This document shows, piece after piece, positions 8,262-16,691 of a stretch of DNA of 64,000 nucleotides (position 1 is its first letter; every line of letters begins with the position of its first letter). The translations under genes and the position numbers were made by a program. The stretch comes from an uncultured bacterium. Its GTDB lineage: Bacteria > Bacillota > Clostridia > Lachnospirales > Lachnospiraceae. The stretch is from the NCBI GenBank assembly GCA_905215405.1, contig CAJMQE010000007.1, positions 1 to 64,000 on the forward strand, written 5' to 3'. The notes under the pieces were generated by a model. That model searched no databases. It was not told the DNA's origin and was given only the letters and a program-made list of their open reading frames with translations.

Positions 8262-9636
8262 TTTTAATGCCGGACAGAATATCGTCATTTGAAATGTTGG
8301 CATAGCCGATAATGACGGTTGTCTTGCTGAGAGGCTCTGATTGTATGTAGTAGCGGGACAGCGGATAAACACGAATGTTGTATTTTTTTGCCGCATCAAT
8401 AAGTGCGGCTTCTTTGACTGGAAAACGAGCGGTCAGAAGCAGATGAATACCAGCGTGATCTCCTTCAATTGTAAAATATGGCTCAAAGGATTTCAGAGCA
8501 TTTAATAATGTATCATGGCGGTTCTTATAGAGAGCACGCATTTTGTTTAAGTGTCGTTCGTAGTAGCCCTGTTGAATAAAGGAATTTACAATCGTCTGAT
8601 CGATTCTGGATACTGTGCTGGAATAAAATTTAAGTTTTTGACGGTATCTGGCGAGCAGAGATTTTGGAAGCACCATATAGCTCATTCGAATCGCAGGAGC
8701 AATCGCTTTGGAAAAGGTTCCAAGGTAAATGACTTTACCCAGTGTGTCATTTCCCTGCAGAGCGGGAATTGGTTTGCCTTTGTAGCGGAATTCACTGTCG
8801 TAGTCATCTTCTATAATGTAGCGGTCTTTGCTTTCGGCAGCCCAGAGCAGCAGTTCACCACGTCGTTTGATCGGCATAACGATACCGAGAGGAAACTGGT
8901 GGGAAGGCATTACATAGGCAATGGAAGCTCCGGATTTTAAAAGTGCATGAATACTCATGCCATTTCGATCAAGTTCAACGGGGACGACTTTGCGGTCCAG
9001 ACTTGTAAATGTCTGATAAGCCTGATGATAAGTCGGATTTTCCATGGCAATGACAAGAGAGGGATCCAGGAGCTGATGCAGAAGCATCAGCAGATAATCA
9101 CTTCCAGCACCGATGATGATCTGCTCAGGTTCACAGCTGACGCCACGGGACTGATGCAGATATTCGCTGATCGTCTTACGAAATTCGTATTCTCCCTGTG
9201 GGGCACCAATGTTAAAAAGTTCTTTGTTATCATCAGTTAGTACATTTCGGGTGACTTTTCTCCAAGCGTTAAAAGGAAAGCTTTCCAATGCGATACCATT
9301 TGGTGAAAAATCATACGCAAACTGCTCCGGATGCTGTTCCTCATAGACAAGGGGCTCGTTCGTTCCTGATTTTAGATGATACAGACCATCGAGCTGACAG
9401 ACAAAATACCCACGGCAGGGAACAGATTCAATGTAGCCTTCAGATACGAGCTGGTCGTAGGCCATCTGGGTAGTGGAACGGCTGACATCGAGATGGGATG
9501 AGAGAGCACGGGTAGAAGGCAGTCTGTGTCCACAGGAAAGGACTCCATTCTGGATATCTTTTTTGATATAATTATAGATCTGTTCATACATCGGCAGAGT
9601 ATCATTTGCATTCAGACTGATTGTAAGTTCGTTCAT
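8227..9636 (-). CDS. MocR-family transcriptional regulator (GntR helix-turn-helix fused to aminotransferase)
   Basis: A 469-residue fusion of a GntR-type winged helix-turn-helix (about 10-75) and a fold-type I aminotransferase-like domain (about 100-460). The PLP-binding lysine is in LGTFSKAIAP, and the DDYDSEFRY segment is the usual Asp/Tyr PLP contact. PdxR-type members sense PLP and control vitamin B6 genes; others control GABA or taurine use. No pdxS/pdxT gene is adjacent, so the target is not evident. The ATG at 9636 is preferred because GGAG sits 6-7 bases before it; an in-frame ATG at 9657 has no such site. The gene is transcribed divergently from the DUF6062 gene. Confidence 0.88.
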   Translation of the reverse strand: MNELTISLNANDTLPMYEQIYNYIKKDIQNGVLSCGHRLPSTRALSSHLDVSRSTTQMAYDQLVSEGYIESVPCRGYFVCQLDGLYHLKSGTNEPLVYEEQHPEQFAYDFSPNGIALESFPFNAWRKVTRNVLTDDNKELFNIGAPQGEYEFRKTISEYLHQSRGVSCEPEQIIIGAGSDYLLMLLHQLLDPSLVIAMENPTYHQAYQTFTSLDRKVVPVELDRNGMSIHALLKSGASIAYVMPSHQFPLGIVMPIKRRGELLLWAAESKDRYIIEDDYDSEFRYKGKPIPALQGNDTLGKVIYLGTFSKAIAPAIRMSYMVLPKSLLARYRQKLKFYSSTVSRIDQTIVNSFIQQGYYERHLNKMRALYKNRHDTLLNALKSFEPYFTIEGDHAGIHLLLTARFPVKEAALIDAAKKYNIRVYPLSRYYIQSEPLSKTTVIIGYANISNDDILSGIKKLQKAWKPLLP

Positions 9637-9681
9637 AACCGCTCCATTCCTGTGCATCGCGCACCAATAATTTTTTGTTGA

Positions 9682-9742
9682 TTGTACTACATCTCTGTTC
9701 GAAATTCAAATCTACTTTACAGAATTTTAATTTGTAGTGCAC
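9682..9742. promoter_or_regulatory. Candidate MocR operator (inverted repeat)
   Basis: TTGTACTACA (9682-9691) and TGTAGTGCAC (9733-9742) form an inverted pair matching at 8 of 10 positions, about 40 bp apart, in the divergent intergenic region. MocR regulators often bind spaced repeats at their own promoters. The assignment is inference. Confidence 0.35.
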
Positions 9743-9889
9743 ATGGAAAAGGAGTAAAATAAGCAGATAAAGAGGAAAGCATAGCTATGTCAGCATTTTG
9801 GAGCAGTTAGGTCAGGACAGATAACTTATGAGTCTGTAGAATCGTGCCTTACCAGAATGGTACAGGGAGATGCTGGAATGGAGAATATA

Positions 9890-10630
9890 ATGAAAGAAAA
9901 AATATATGAGATTCCGGTAAATGATGCATTTGATCAGGACTGTGAGTGTCCGCTCTGCGCAATGCGCAAAGTACTTGAGGATAACGCAGTCGAATATACA
10001 ATGGGACCAAGTTATATGGAAGATGATATTCGGGCAAAGACCGATGAAGCAGGATTTTGTGAGAAACATCTTCTGGCAGTTTATCATTGCGATAACCGTC
10101 TGGGTATTTCGATGGTTCTAAAAACACATTTTGATAAGGTGATTGACGATATCAGAAAGAGAACTGTGACACCGATTCGTCCCAAGTCACTGTTCCGCAA
10201 GGAAGAACCAGAAAATCCAGTCGTATCCTACATAGATGAACTCAATGGAAAATGTTTCGTCTGTGAACGAGTGAATCAGGTGTTTGACAGGTATCTGAAT
10301 ACCTGCTTCTATCTGTGGAAGTCAGATCAGAATTTTAGGGATAAATTCAACCACAGTAAGGGATTCTGTACTACGCATTACAGAGATCTGCTGAAAATGG
10401 CATCCGGACAGTTAAAGGGAGACAGTCTTGATCAGTTCGTAAAAGAACTCAATGAACTTTATCTTACCAATATGGAGCGTGTTAGAGATGATCTTGCATG
10501 GTTCATTAATAAGTTTGACTATAAATATGCAAATGAGTCCTGGAAGAATGCAAAAGATGCAGTTCCAAGGGCTATGATGAAAGATAATTCCTGTTATTAT
10601 AGTGCAGCACAGTCAGAAGAAGACAAGTAG
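9890..10630 (+). CDS. DUF6062 family protein with two Cys/His metal-binding modules
   Basis: A 246-residue soluble protein matching what I know of the DUF6062 family, found in Clostridia. It has two repeated modules: CECPLC then GFCEKH, and KCFVC then GFCTTH. Each looks like a CxxC plus CxxH zinc or iron-sulfur site. Function is unknown. Three in-frame ATGs exist (9857, 9878, 9890). GGAGA lies 5 bases before 9890 and the family begins near KEKIYEIPVNDAF, so 9890 is preferred. The last codons and stop are repeated downstream in 11-bp units. Confidence 0.8.
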   Translation: MKEKIYEIPVNDAFDQDCECPLCAMRKVLEDNAVEYTMGPSYMEDDIRAKTDEAGFCEKHLLAVYHCDNRLGISMVLKTHFDKVIDDIRKRTVTPIRPKSLFRKEEPENPVVSYIDELNGKCFVCERVNQVFDRYLNTCFYLWKSDQNFRDKFNHSKGFCTTHYRDLLKMASGQLKGDSLDQFVKELNELYLTNMERVRDDLAWFINKFDYKYANESWKNAKDAVPRAMMKDNSCYYSAAQSEEDK

Positions 10631-10654
10631 CTGACAAGTAGTAGACAAGTAGCA
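10622..10654. repeat. 11-bp tandem repeat spanning a stop codon, 3 copies
   Basis: GACAAGTAG plus two bases repeats at 10622, 10633 and 10644. The first copy is the last two codons and the stop of the DUF6062 gene. Confidence 0.85.
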
Positions 10655-10672
10655 GGAATAAAATGGGGAAGT

Positions 10673-11401
10673 ATGAAAAGCAGGAAAGCAGGTGGCAATA
10701 TGTTTCGTTCAGGATATTTTATGAATGGAAGTTATTTATTATGGCAGCTGAGGATGCTCATTTATACGGCGCCGGCAGTATTGATCGCCATTACATTTCA
10801 CGAGTTTGCACATGGGTTCATGTCAGATAAGCTAGGAGATCCAACGCCAAGAATGGACGGTAGGTTATCGTTAAATCCGTTCCGACATCTTGATTTGTGG
10901 GGAACGATCTGCCTGTTGTTGTTTCAGGTAGGTTGGGCAAAGCCGATCAGAGTCAATGTACGAAAATATCGCAATCCCAAAAGGGACATGATACTGGTGG
11001 CACTGGCAGGTCCGGTAATGAATTTTATCGTTGCATTTATCTGTCTGTTTATCTGTGGGCTTTATGGCAGAAGTATGAGCCTGACTGGGATAAGTAGATA
11101 TGTGTTCCTGTTCTGTTTTCAGTCAGCAACGGTCAATACGGGACTCGGTGTATTTAATTTGATACCAATACCGCCGCTGGATGGTGCAAATGTACTGTCG
11201 GAACTGATCCCATCAGTAAATACATTTTACAGAAGAATCAGACCATATAGTGCATGGATCCTTGCAGGTGCCCTTGCAATCGGTGTATTGTCTGGCCCGA
11301 TCCAGATCATGAGCCAGAATGTGCTGAGTGTGTTATGGAGTATTGTAAAGAGTATTCTGGGACTGGGCACGGTTAGTACAGGAGTCGGAAATATGATCTA
11401 A
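10673..11401 (+). CDS. Site-2 protease family (M50) membrane metalloprotease
   Basis: A 242-residue polytopic membrane protein. The HEFAH zinc motif (HExxH) is in the first hydrophobic span, SLNPFRHLD follows in the usual place, and the third metal ligand is in NLIPIPPLDG. This is the short bacterial rhomboid-like-free form of the M50 family with no PDZ domain. Such enzymes cut proteins within the membrane; the substrate is unknown. GGGGAA precedes the ATG at 10673; an ATG at 10700 after AGGTGG is an equally spaced alternative. It lies directly upstream of the cotJ operon, but a separate sigma-E promoter divides them. Confidence 0.88.
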   Translation: MKSRKAGGNMFRSGYFMNGSYLLWQLRMLIYTAPAVLIAITFHEFAHGFMSDKLGDPTPRMDGRLSLNPFRHLDLWGTICLLLFQVGWAKPIRVNVRKYRNPKRDMILVALAGPVMNFIVAFICLFICGLYGRSMSLTGISRYVFLFCFQSATVNTGLGVFNLIPIPPLDGANVLSELIPSVNTFYRRIRPYSAWILAGALAIGVLSGPIQIMSQNVLSVLWSIVKSILGLGTVSTGVGNMI

Positions 11402-11420
11402 AAAATAATTATATTCCGTT

Positions 11421-11450
11421 GTCACAACAATTATGAAAGTACCATACAAT
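11421..11450 (+). promoter_or_regulatory. Sigma-E type sporulation promoter of cotJABC
   Basis: A -35-like GTCACAAC (11421-11428), a 14-bp spacer and CATACAAT (11443-11450). The -10 matches the B. subtilis sigma-E consensus and the spacing is right for sigma E. The cotJ operon is a known mother-cell sigma-E target, so sequence and context agree. Confidence 0.75.
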
Positions 11451-11481
11451 ATATTGAAAAAAATCTTTAAGGAGTATGGCA

Positions 11482-11637
11482 ATGGAATCAAAAAATGATT
11501 GTTCAAACACAATGGTTCCTGGCATGTGTTATGTACCTTTCCAGAAATGGGAAAATATATATTGTCTCGATATCGCCATTATTAAAGGCACGATATTTGC
11601 GGCACTCGACAAACCTTTCCTGGGAGGTGGCAGATAG
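11482..11637 (+). CDS. cotJA: Spore coat-associated protein CotJA
   Basis: A 51-residue protein. Its C-terminal half matches the CotJA pattern: YVPFQKWENIYCLD, then GTIFAALDKPFLGG. It is a minor component of the spore coat made in the mother cell. The ATG at 11482 is 7 bases after AAGGAG; an in-frame ATG at 11476 is too close to it. The stop is immediately followed by the cotJB start with no gap, so the genes are translationally linked. Confidence 0.88.
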   Translation: MESKNDCSNTMVPGMCYVPFQKWENIYCLDIAIIKGTIFAALDKPFLGGGR

Positions 11638-11919
11638 ATGAATAACAACATGCAAAACAGATCACAGATGCTCGATAAGAAAAAATGTATGGTGAATATC
11701 TACCAGCTCGGATTTGCACTGACAGAGGCAGTGCTTTTCTTAGATACCCATCCTTGCGATGCAGAAGCATTGAATTATTACAATGATGTCAAGGAAAAAT
11801 ATAATAAAGCAATGGACTATTACGCAGAGAATTATGGCCCGTTGTTGGCTGCAAATGTAACTTCGGAAAATTATTGGATGTGGGTTGCTACTCCGATGCC
11901 ATGGGAATTGGAGGGCTAG
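11638..11919 (+). CDS. cotJB: Spore coat protein CotJB
   Basis: A 93-residue helical protein with the CotJB signature: IYQLGFALTEAVLFLDTHP, then the NDVKEKYNKAMDYYAENYGPL helix and a Trp-rich end (NYWMWVATPMPWELEG). It works with CotJA and CotJC in the spore coat. It starts on the base after the cotJA stop, behind GGGAGG inside cotJA. Confidence 0.93.
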   Translation: MNNNMQNRSQMLDKKKCMVNIYQLGFALTEAVLFLDTHPCDAEALNYYNDVKEKYNKAMDYYAENYGPLLAANVTSENYWMWVATPMPWELEG

Positions 11920-11922
11920 CTT

Positions 11923-12534
11923 ATGTGGAATTATGAAAAACGTCTTGAGTTTCCAGTAAAAATAAATAAGACCGATGGTAAACTTGCCATGATGATCATT
12001 AGTCAGTATGGTGGACCGGATGGTGAATCTGCTGCTTCCATGAGATATTTATCCCAGCGGTATTCAATGCCGTATCGTGAAGTATCAGGTCTGCTGACAG
12101 ATATTGCAACAGAAGAACTGGCACATCTGGAAATGGTCAGTGTTATGGTTCATCAGCTGACAAAAAATCTGACAGTAGAACAGATCAAAGAGCAGGGATT
12201 TGCTCCTTATTATGTAGATCATACGGTAGCAGTATGGCCACAGGCTGCAGGTGGAATTCCTTTTAATGCATGTGAATTCCAGTCAAAGGGTGATGCAATT
12301 ACAGATTTGGTAGAGGATCTGGCAGCTGAACAGAAAGCAAGAACGACATATGACAATCTGATCCGTGCAATTAAAGATCCTGATATTCTGGAACCTTTAA
12401 AATTCCTGCGGGCAAGAGAAATCGTTCATTTCCAGAGATTCGGTGAAGCATTAAGAGTAGTACAGGAAAGACTGAACTGCAAGAACTTCTATGCATTTAA
12501 TCCAGAGTTTGACAGAAAGATGATTGAAAAATAA
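11923..12534 (+). CDS. cotJC: Spore coat protein CotJC, manganese catalase family
   Basis: A 203-residue di-manganese catalase-like protein of the spore coat. The ferritin-like four-helix bundle keeps the dimetal ligands: Glu in GGPDGESAAS, EELAHLE (ExxH), Glu in LAAEQKAR and the last Glu/His in REIVHFQRF. Members break down hydrogen peroxide, and in Clostridioides difficile the coat CotJC-type catalases are exposed on spores. The start overlaps nothing and sits 3 bases after cotJB, with GGAGG at the end of cotJB as its ribosome site. Confidence 0.95.
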   Translation: MWNYEKRLEFPVKINKTDGKLAMMIISQYGGPDGESAASMRYLSQRYSMPYREVSGLLTDIATEELAHLEMVSVMVHQLTKNLTVEQIKEQGFAPYYVDHTVAVWPQAAGGIPFNACEFQSKGDAITDLVEDLAAEQKARTTYDNLIRAIKDPDILEPLKFLRAREIVHFQRFGEALRVVQERLNCKNFYAFNPEFDRKMIEK

Positions 12535-12872
12535 ATATTGTAGCATACTGCAAAATTGAACATTAAGCAGCGTAATATTAGTCGATTGTATGAAATAATA
12601 AAATTAGATAATTCGGCATTGGCGGTCTAAAAGTGGTAATATATAAGGAATATAAAAGCTGACAATGTATGATAACCTGAAAAATAGGTATTATGAGCGA
12701 TAGAATTGAACTAGAAAATAAGTTAATATAAATATATATGCTGCACAAAGGAAACCGTATGGACAGAAGAGCGTGTGGAACTGTTCATGCGGTTTCAGAA
12801 TGTGTATAGGGGGGACAGGCTTGGAAAGACAGGCCATTGATACAAGATCGTCAGATTATGAGGAGTTAAAAT
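12535..12872. other. Gene-free leader region before the esterase
   Basis: About 340 bp with no credible gene. The first half is AT-rich. The main feature is the long hairpin at 12751-12796. After it comes a G-rich run and the imperfect direct repeat GACAGGCTTGGAAAGACAGG (12813-12832). The stretch probably holds the esterase promoter and a structured 5' leader. Confidence 0.6.
12751..12796 (+). promoter_or_regulatory. Long perfect-pairing hairpin in the esterase leader
   Basis: A 16-bp stem pairs 12751-12766 with 12781-12796 (two G-U pairs) over a 14-nt loop. No T-run follows, so it is not an intrinsic terminator. It lies 77 bp before the esterase start and is probably in the 5' untranslated RNA. 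I cannot match it to a known riboswitch. Confidence 0.55.
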
Positions 12873-13883
12873 ATGAAAGATAAAATCAGAATAATAAGTT
12901 TAGGAATGGCTTTGATAGTGCTGGCATCAGCTACGCTGACAGGCTGTTCTGCTGGAAAAAATAGTGGTGGTGAAAGAGGCACCAGAAATCATAAAAATCA
13001 GATGGCGCAGCTGGAAGATCAGGAACTGATCGACGAAGACGCTCCAATAGAGGAGCAGGACCCTTATGCACTTCCAGAAAGTATTTTTTCAGTACCGGAT
13101 AATTATGATGTTCCACTGCAGGATACGGTCTATGGGCATACCGTGAAGATGAATTATTTTTCATCTGCAACAGGAAAATACAGAAAAGCAGATGTGCTCC
13201 TGCCATATGATTATGATCCGACGGTGCAGTATCCGGTTTTGTATCTGCTTCATGGACTTGGAGGAGATAATACATCCTGGGGAGATATGAATGCGGAATA
13301 TATCATTGACAATCTGAATTTTACGGATAATATTCCGGAGATGATCGTTGTATGTCCAAATACTGTCGCATTGCCAAGGATTACGGATGACATGTCAGAA
13401 GCGGAACTTCTGGTCGGTTTCGATAGCTTTATTGATGATCTGCGAGGTTCACTGATGCCATTTATTAATAAGAACTTTTCCGTAAGAAAGGACAGGGATG
13501 GAACAGCAATTGCGGGATATTCCTACGGGGCAAGAGAGGCATTGTATATTGGATTTGCAATGCAGGAGACATTCGGGTACATCGGTGCATTTTCTCCGAC
13601 ATCAGGAGTGGTTCCGGGTGTGAATGAAGATTATGATACACCGACACTGCTGGATGAGTTTTATGTGGATCCAGATATTGGTGATTATCATCTGATCCTT
13701 ATGGATGTCGGAACATATGATGAAGATGACTGCATTAATGCAACAGCTTTTTATGGTCAGTACTTCGACGCACTGGGAATCGATTATATTTCCTATTATG
13801 TCGATGGAGGACATGATCCAGGTGTCTGGATGAATGGCCTTTATAATTTTGTAAAGAGACTATTTTTAAATCCTGAAGAATAA
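12873..13883 (+). CDS. Esterase-type alpha/beta hydrolase lipoprotein (esterase D / CE1-like)
   Basis: A 336-residue exported lipoprotein: positively charged start, hydrophobic core and lipobox LTGC (Cys25), then an acidic linker. The hydrolase domain has the oxyanion region LLHGLGGDNTSWG, the nucleophile serine in GYSYGA (GxSxG) and the His in VDGGHDPGVW. The fold matches the putative esterase family that includes feruloyl and acetyl-xylan esterases, so action on decorated plant polysaccharide is plausible but unproven. The ATG follows GAGGAG. It has its own structured leader and a strong shared terminator downstream. Confidence 0.85.
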   Translation: MKDKIRIISLGMALIVLASATLTGCSAGKNSGGERGTRNHKNQMAQLEDQELIDEDAPIEEQDPYALPESIFSVPDNYDVPLQDTVYGHTVKMNYFSSATGKYRKADVLLPYDYDPTVQYPVLYLLHGLGGDNTSWGDMNAEYIIDNLNFTDNIPEMIVVCPNTVALPRITDDMSEAELLVGFDSFIDDLRGSLMPFINKNFSVRKDRDGTAIAGYSYGAREALYIGFAMQETFGYIGAFSPTSGVVPGVNEDYDTPTLLDEFYVDPDIGDYHLILMDVGTYDEDDCINATAFYGQYFDALGIDYISYYVDGGHDPGVWMNGLYNFVKRLFLNPEE

Positions 13884-13885
13884 AT

Positions 13886-13932
13886 AAAAAAGATGAGAGA
13901 ATGTAATTCACAATCATTCTCTCATCTTTTTT
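13886..13932. terminator. Bidirectional terminator between esterase and transglutaminase lipoprotein
   Basis: A perfect 18-bp stem (13886-13903 with 13915-13932) with A6 on one side and T6 on the other, between two convergent genes. Confidence 0.95.
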
Positions 13933-13940
13933 ATTCGATT

Positions 13941-15017
13941 CTAATATTGAAAAGTAAACTTGTAGATCGTATAGTCAGGACGCTCACAGATCCGGTATGA
14001 ATAGGTGAGATTCTGTGCAATCGCTCCGTTTAAGGCATTCTTAATATCAAAATCTGTATAAGCTACGAATTCGATTTTACCCATATGATTTAAAACACAG
14101 TTCGCAAATAGTTGATTTGCATCAGACTGCGTGAAGATCTGGGGCATATTGGACATTTTGATATAACTGTAGCTGGTCGCATTTGCTGCCGGATAGATAT
14201 CGGCATTCCAGGTGTGGTCCACAGCAATTTCCTTGTCTGTGATATTAAAGTAAGAATACTCTATATTATCCGCATCATTTCCGACTGGATCATCCCAAGT
14301 CACATCCACATGATACCAGTTGTCATCCAGCTGTACCAGATTCCAGATGTGAAGTTCGTCGTTGGCAGTCCCGGAAATTGCCTGGCAGGGAATTTCAAGC
14401 ATATCCATAAATGTTTTAAAACACTCTGCATAGCCGCTACAGACACCGCTGTGGTTGATCAGGGTATCATAGGCATTATAAATAGAGTCATCATTTTCAA
14501 CGTAATCAGTATTGCTTACAAGATAGTTATGGATTGCCAGCTCATTTTCATAATTACTGGCAGCAGGTGAAGTATATTCGTTCAGAATAGTGCTGTAGGC
14601 AGTGAAAAGCTCCAGCTGCTGGTCAGTAAGCCCGGAAGTATCTCCGGTCTGATATGCATAAACAATGGAATAATTATCCCAATAGGCAAGAGAGACGCTG
14701 ACATTGATCCCATCCGTGATCTCACGGTATTCACAATGAATCTGTTCAATTCCGTTCAATCGGTTGATCCACAGGTCGGCATCGATGAACTCTTCAGAGG
14801 GCACACAGAAATAAGCGGTAGTTTCATTGTTCTGCATGGTACGCAGAAGAATCGCGAGGATTTCATCCTGCGAGTCAGCCATTTCATAAGCAGCTGAAGA
14901 GATATTATTTTTTTGTGCGCTGGATTCCTGAACCTGGGTCGCTACATGCTGGCAGGAGCAGAGCATCAAAAAACATCCTGTGAGTAAAATGAACATAAGA
15001 AGAAATCGTTTCTTCAT
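13941..15017 (-). CDS. Transglutaminase-like lipoprotein
   Basis: A 358-residue exported lipoprotein with lipobox LCSC. A transglutaminase-like cysteine-protease domain has Cys in SGVCSGYAE, His in ELHIWNLV and Asp in HVDVTWDDP, so the triad is complete. Such surface proteins may cleave or cross-link proteins or peptidoglycan peptides; the substrate is unknown. The ATG at 15017 is favoured over an in-frame TTG at 15029 because GGGTGA precedes it and the signal peptide starts there with MKKRF. Only 15 bp separate it from the small membrane gene upstream on the same strand, so the two probably form an operon. Confidence 0.85.
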   Translation of the reverse strand: MKKRFLLMFILLTGCFLMLCSCQHVATQVQESSAQKNNISSAAYEMADSQDEILAILLRTMQNNETTAYFCVPSEEFIDADLWINRLNGIEQIHCEYREITDGINVSVSLAYWDNYSIVYAYQTGDTSGLTDQQLELFTAYSTILNEYTSPAASNYENELAIHNYLVSNTDYVENDDSIYNAYDTLINHSGVCSGYAECFKTFMDMLEIPCQAISGTANDELHIWNLVQLDDNWYHVDVTWDDPVGNDADNIEYSYFNITDKEIAVDHTWNADIYPAANATSYSYIKMSNMPQIFTQSDANQLFANCVLNHMGKIEFVAYTDFDIKNALNGAIAQNLTYSYRICERPDYTIYKFTFQY

Positions 15018-15032
15018 GCAATCACCCAATCA

Positions 15033-15317
15033 TCAATTCAAATTAACAGTTTCGTTATCCTCGTTCTTACTGGCATCCTCTTTCACGGAATCAGAATTTT
15101 TAGTAATATTTATGGATACATATTCCCGGTTGGGATCGTCTTTATTGATCTGGTCAAAGTCGAAGTCATCAAAGTCATCTTCGAATTCCTCTTCGTTGAG
15201 TTCTTTATTTATTTTTCTGTATTTTGAAAACTTGGAGAAAATTGCGAATCCGGCAGCAATAGAAGCACCTGCAATGGCAATTTTCGCAATGAGTTTGTTC
15301 ACGTTGTCTTTTTTCAT
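15033..15317 (-). CDS. Small acidic single-pass membrane protein
   Basis: A 94-residue protein that I do not recognise. Residues about 7-28 form one membrane span (IAKIAIAGASIAAGFAIFS). A short basic patch follows (KYRKINKE), then a very acidic run rich in Glu, Asp and Phe (about 41-55), which would lie in the cytoplasm if the N-terminus is outside. GGGAG precedes the ATG at 15317; longer upstream frames have no ribosome site. It is the first gene of the minus-strand pair with the transglutaminase lipoprotein, which suggests a shared envelope role. Confidence 0.75.
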   Translation of the reverse strand: MKKDNVNKLIAKIAIAGASIAAGFAIFSKFSKYRKINKELNEEEFEDDFDDFDFDQINKDDPNREYVSINITKNSDSVKEDASKNEDNETVNLN

Positions 15318-15576
15318 ATAACTTACTCCCTTCGTATATAATCTAATTAGTATTATTGTAATACTTTTTGGGCAAATTGAAAAGATAGAAAGCATGAATT
15401 TGACAATTTTACCAGAAATGACTTTGGGCAGCTCTGATCGGACAAAGGACAGATCAGCAAAGCCTTTGACGCGATTGAATGGAAGCCTGTATAAGATCAT
15501 AAACATATGTGCAGGATGTGTTACAACCAGAGTAGCTGTGGTATGATAGAGGAATCGATTGGATAAAGGAGAACAG

Positions 15577-16518
15577 ATGAAGATAGAGGAAAAGAATGGA
15601 GATGTCTGGCTGACTGAGGTGACAGATTTTGATATCGAACAGACGATGGAGTGTGGACAGTGTTTCCATTTTCAAAAGACTGGTGAAAAGGAATATGTAA
15701 TTGTAGCCATGGGCAAAATGCTGCACATCAGACAAGATGACCAACAGGTGATATTGTTTGATACCACAGCAGATGAGTATGAAAAAATATGGAGCACGTA
15801 TTTTGACATGGAACGTGACTATAGAAAAATAAAGGATTTTCTTTTGCAGAAGGATGATAAACTGCGGGATGCCATACAGACTATGGGCGGCGTGCATATT
15901 TTGCGTCAGGATTTCTTTGAAACACTGATCAGTTTTATTATTTCACAGAATAAGCAGATACCACATATTAAGAAAATAGTTGCAGAAATCTCTGAAAAAT
16001 ATGGAACCTATCTAGGGGAGGCGTGTGGAGTGACCTGTTTTGCTTTTCCAACGCCAGAACAGCTGTCAAATGTCAGTGAAGAAAAACTCAGAGCATGCAA
16101 GACTGGATTTCGTGCCCCTTATATCGTGGACGCTGTGAAGAAGGTGACAAGTGGTGAGGTCAGTGAGCAGAACATGCGGACCATGGATGCCGCTGGATGT
16201 ATGGAAGAATTGTTAAAGATCAAAGGCGTCGGCGTCAAAGTAGGAAACTGTGTTACCCTGTTTGGACTTGAAAAAAGAAGCAGCTTTCCAATCGATGTCT
16301 GGATCAAAAGAGTTATGGAGCATCTGTATTTCGGTCAGGAGACGTCGAACGAGGTGATCGCAGAATTTGCAAAGACGCATTTTGGAGCGTATGGAGGCTA
16401 TGCGCAGCAGTATTTATTTTATTATGGAAGAGAGACAGGAATGGGTGTTACAGATGCACCTAAAAAGGAAAAAAGAAAGAAAACGGAAGAAAAAAAGAGT
16501 AAACGAGAGAAAAAGTGA
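15577..16518 (+). CDS. OGG1-like DNA glycosylase/AP lyase (8-oxoguanine repair)
   Basis: A 313-residue HhH-GPD glycosylase. The N-terminal OGG-type domain (about 1-110) precedes the helix-hairpin-helix core. The catalytic Lys is in IKGVGVKVGNCV and the catalytic Asp in FPIDVWIKR, the same arrangement as Lys249 and Asp268 of human OGG1, so it should excise 8-oxoguanine and nick the strand. The last 20 residues are a Lys/Glu tail absent from the core family. The ATG at 15577 follows AAAGGAG; the upstream TTG at 15559 is weaker. Confidence 0.9.
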   Translation: MKIEEKNGDVWLTEVTDFDIEQTMECGQCFHFQKTGEKEYVIVAMGKMLHIRQDDQQVILFDTTADEYEKIWSTYFDMERDYRKIKDFLLQKDDKLRDAIQTMGGVHILRQDFFETLISFIISQNKQIPHIKKIVAEISEKYGTYLGEACGVTCFAFPTPEQLSNVSEEKLRACKTGFRAPYIVDAVKKVTSGEVSEQNMRTMDAAGCMEELLKIKGVGVKVGNCVTLFGLEKRSSFPIDVWIKRVMEHLYFGQETSNEVIAEFAKTHFGAYGGYAQQYLFYYGRETGMGVTDAPKKEKRKKTEEKKSKREKK

Positions 16519-16550
16519 GATACTATCAAAAATTCCGTATGTATAAACAG

Positions 16551-16579
16551 TTGCATAAAAACGGTAAATTTAATAAGAT
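16551..16579 (+). promoter_or_regulatory. Sigma-A promoter of groESL
   Basis: TTGCAT (16551-16556), a 17-bp spacer and TAAGAT (16574-16579). The start site would be near 16587, immediately before the CIRCE operator. Confidence 0.85.
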
Positions 16580-16590
16580 ATGAACTATCA

Positions 16591-16617
16591 TTAGCACTCG
16601 AAATGTAAGAGTGCTAA
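16591..16617. promoter_or_regulatory. CIRCE operator (HrcA binding site)
   Basis: A perfect TTAGCACTC-N9-GAGTGCTAA inverted repeat just after the predicted start site. It is the established operator for the heat-shock repressor HrcA, so groESL is HrcA-controlled. The hrcA gene is not in this window. Confidence 0.98.
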
Positions 16618-16691
16618 CAAAAGAAAATAGTTCATTCGCAAGTAAAAAGTAAAAACTGATATAGTGTCATTGAGTAAAAGGAGGAAATATC

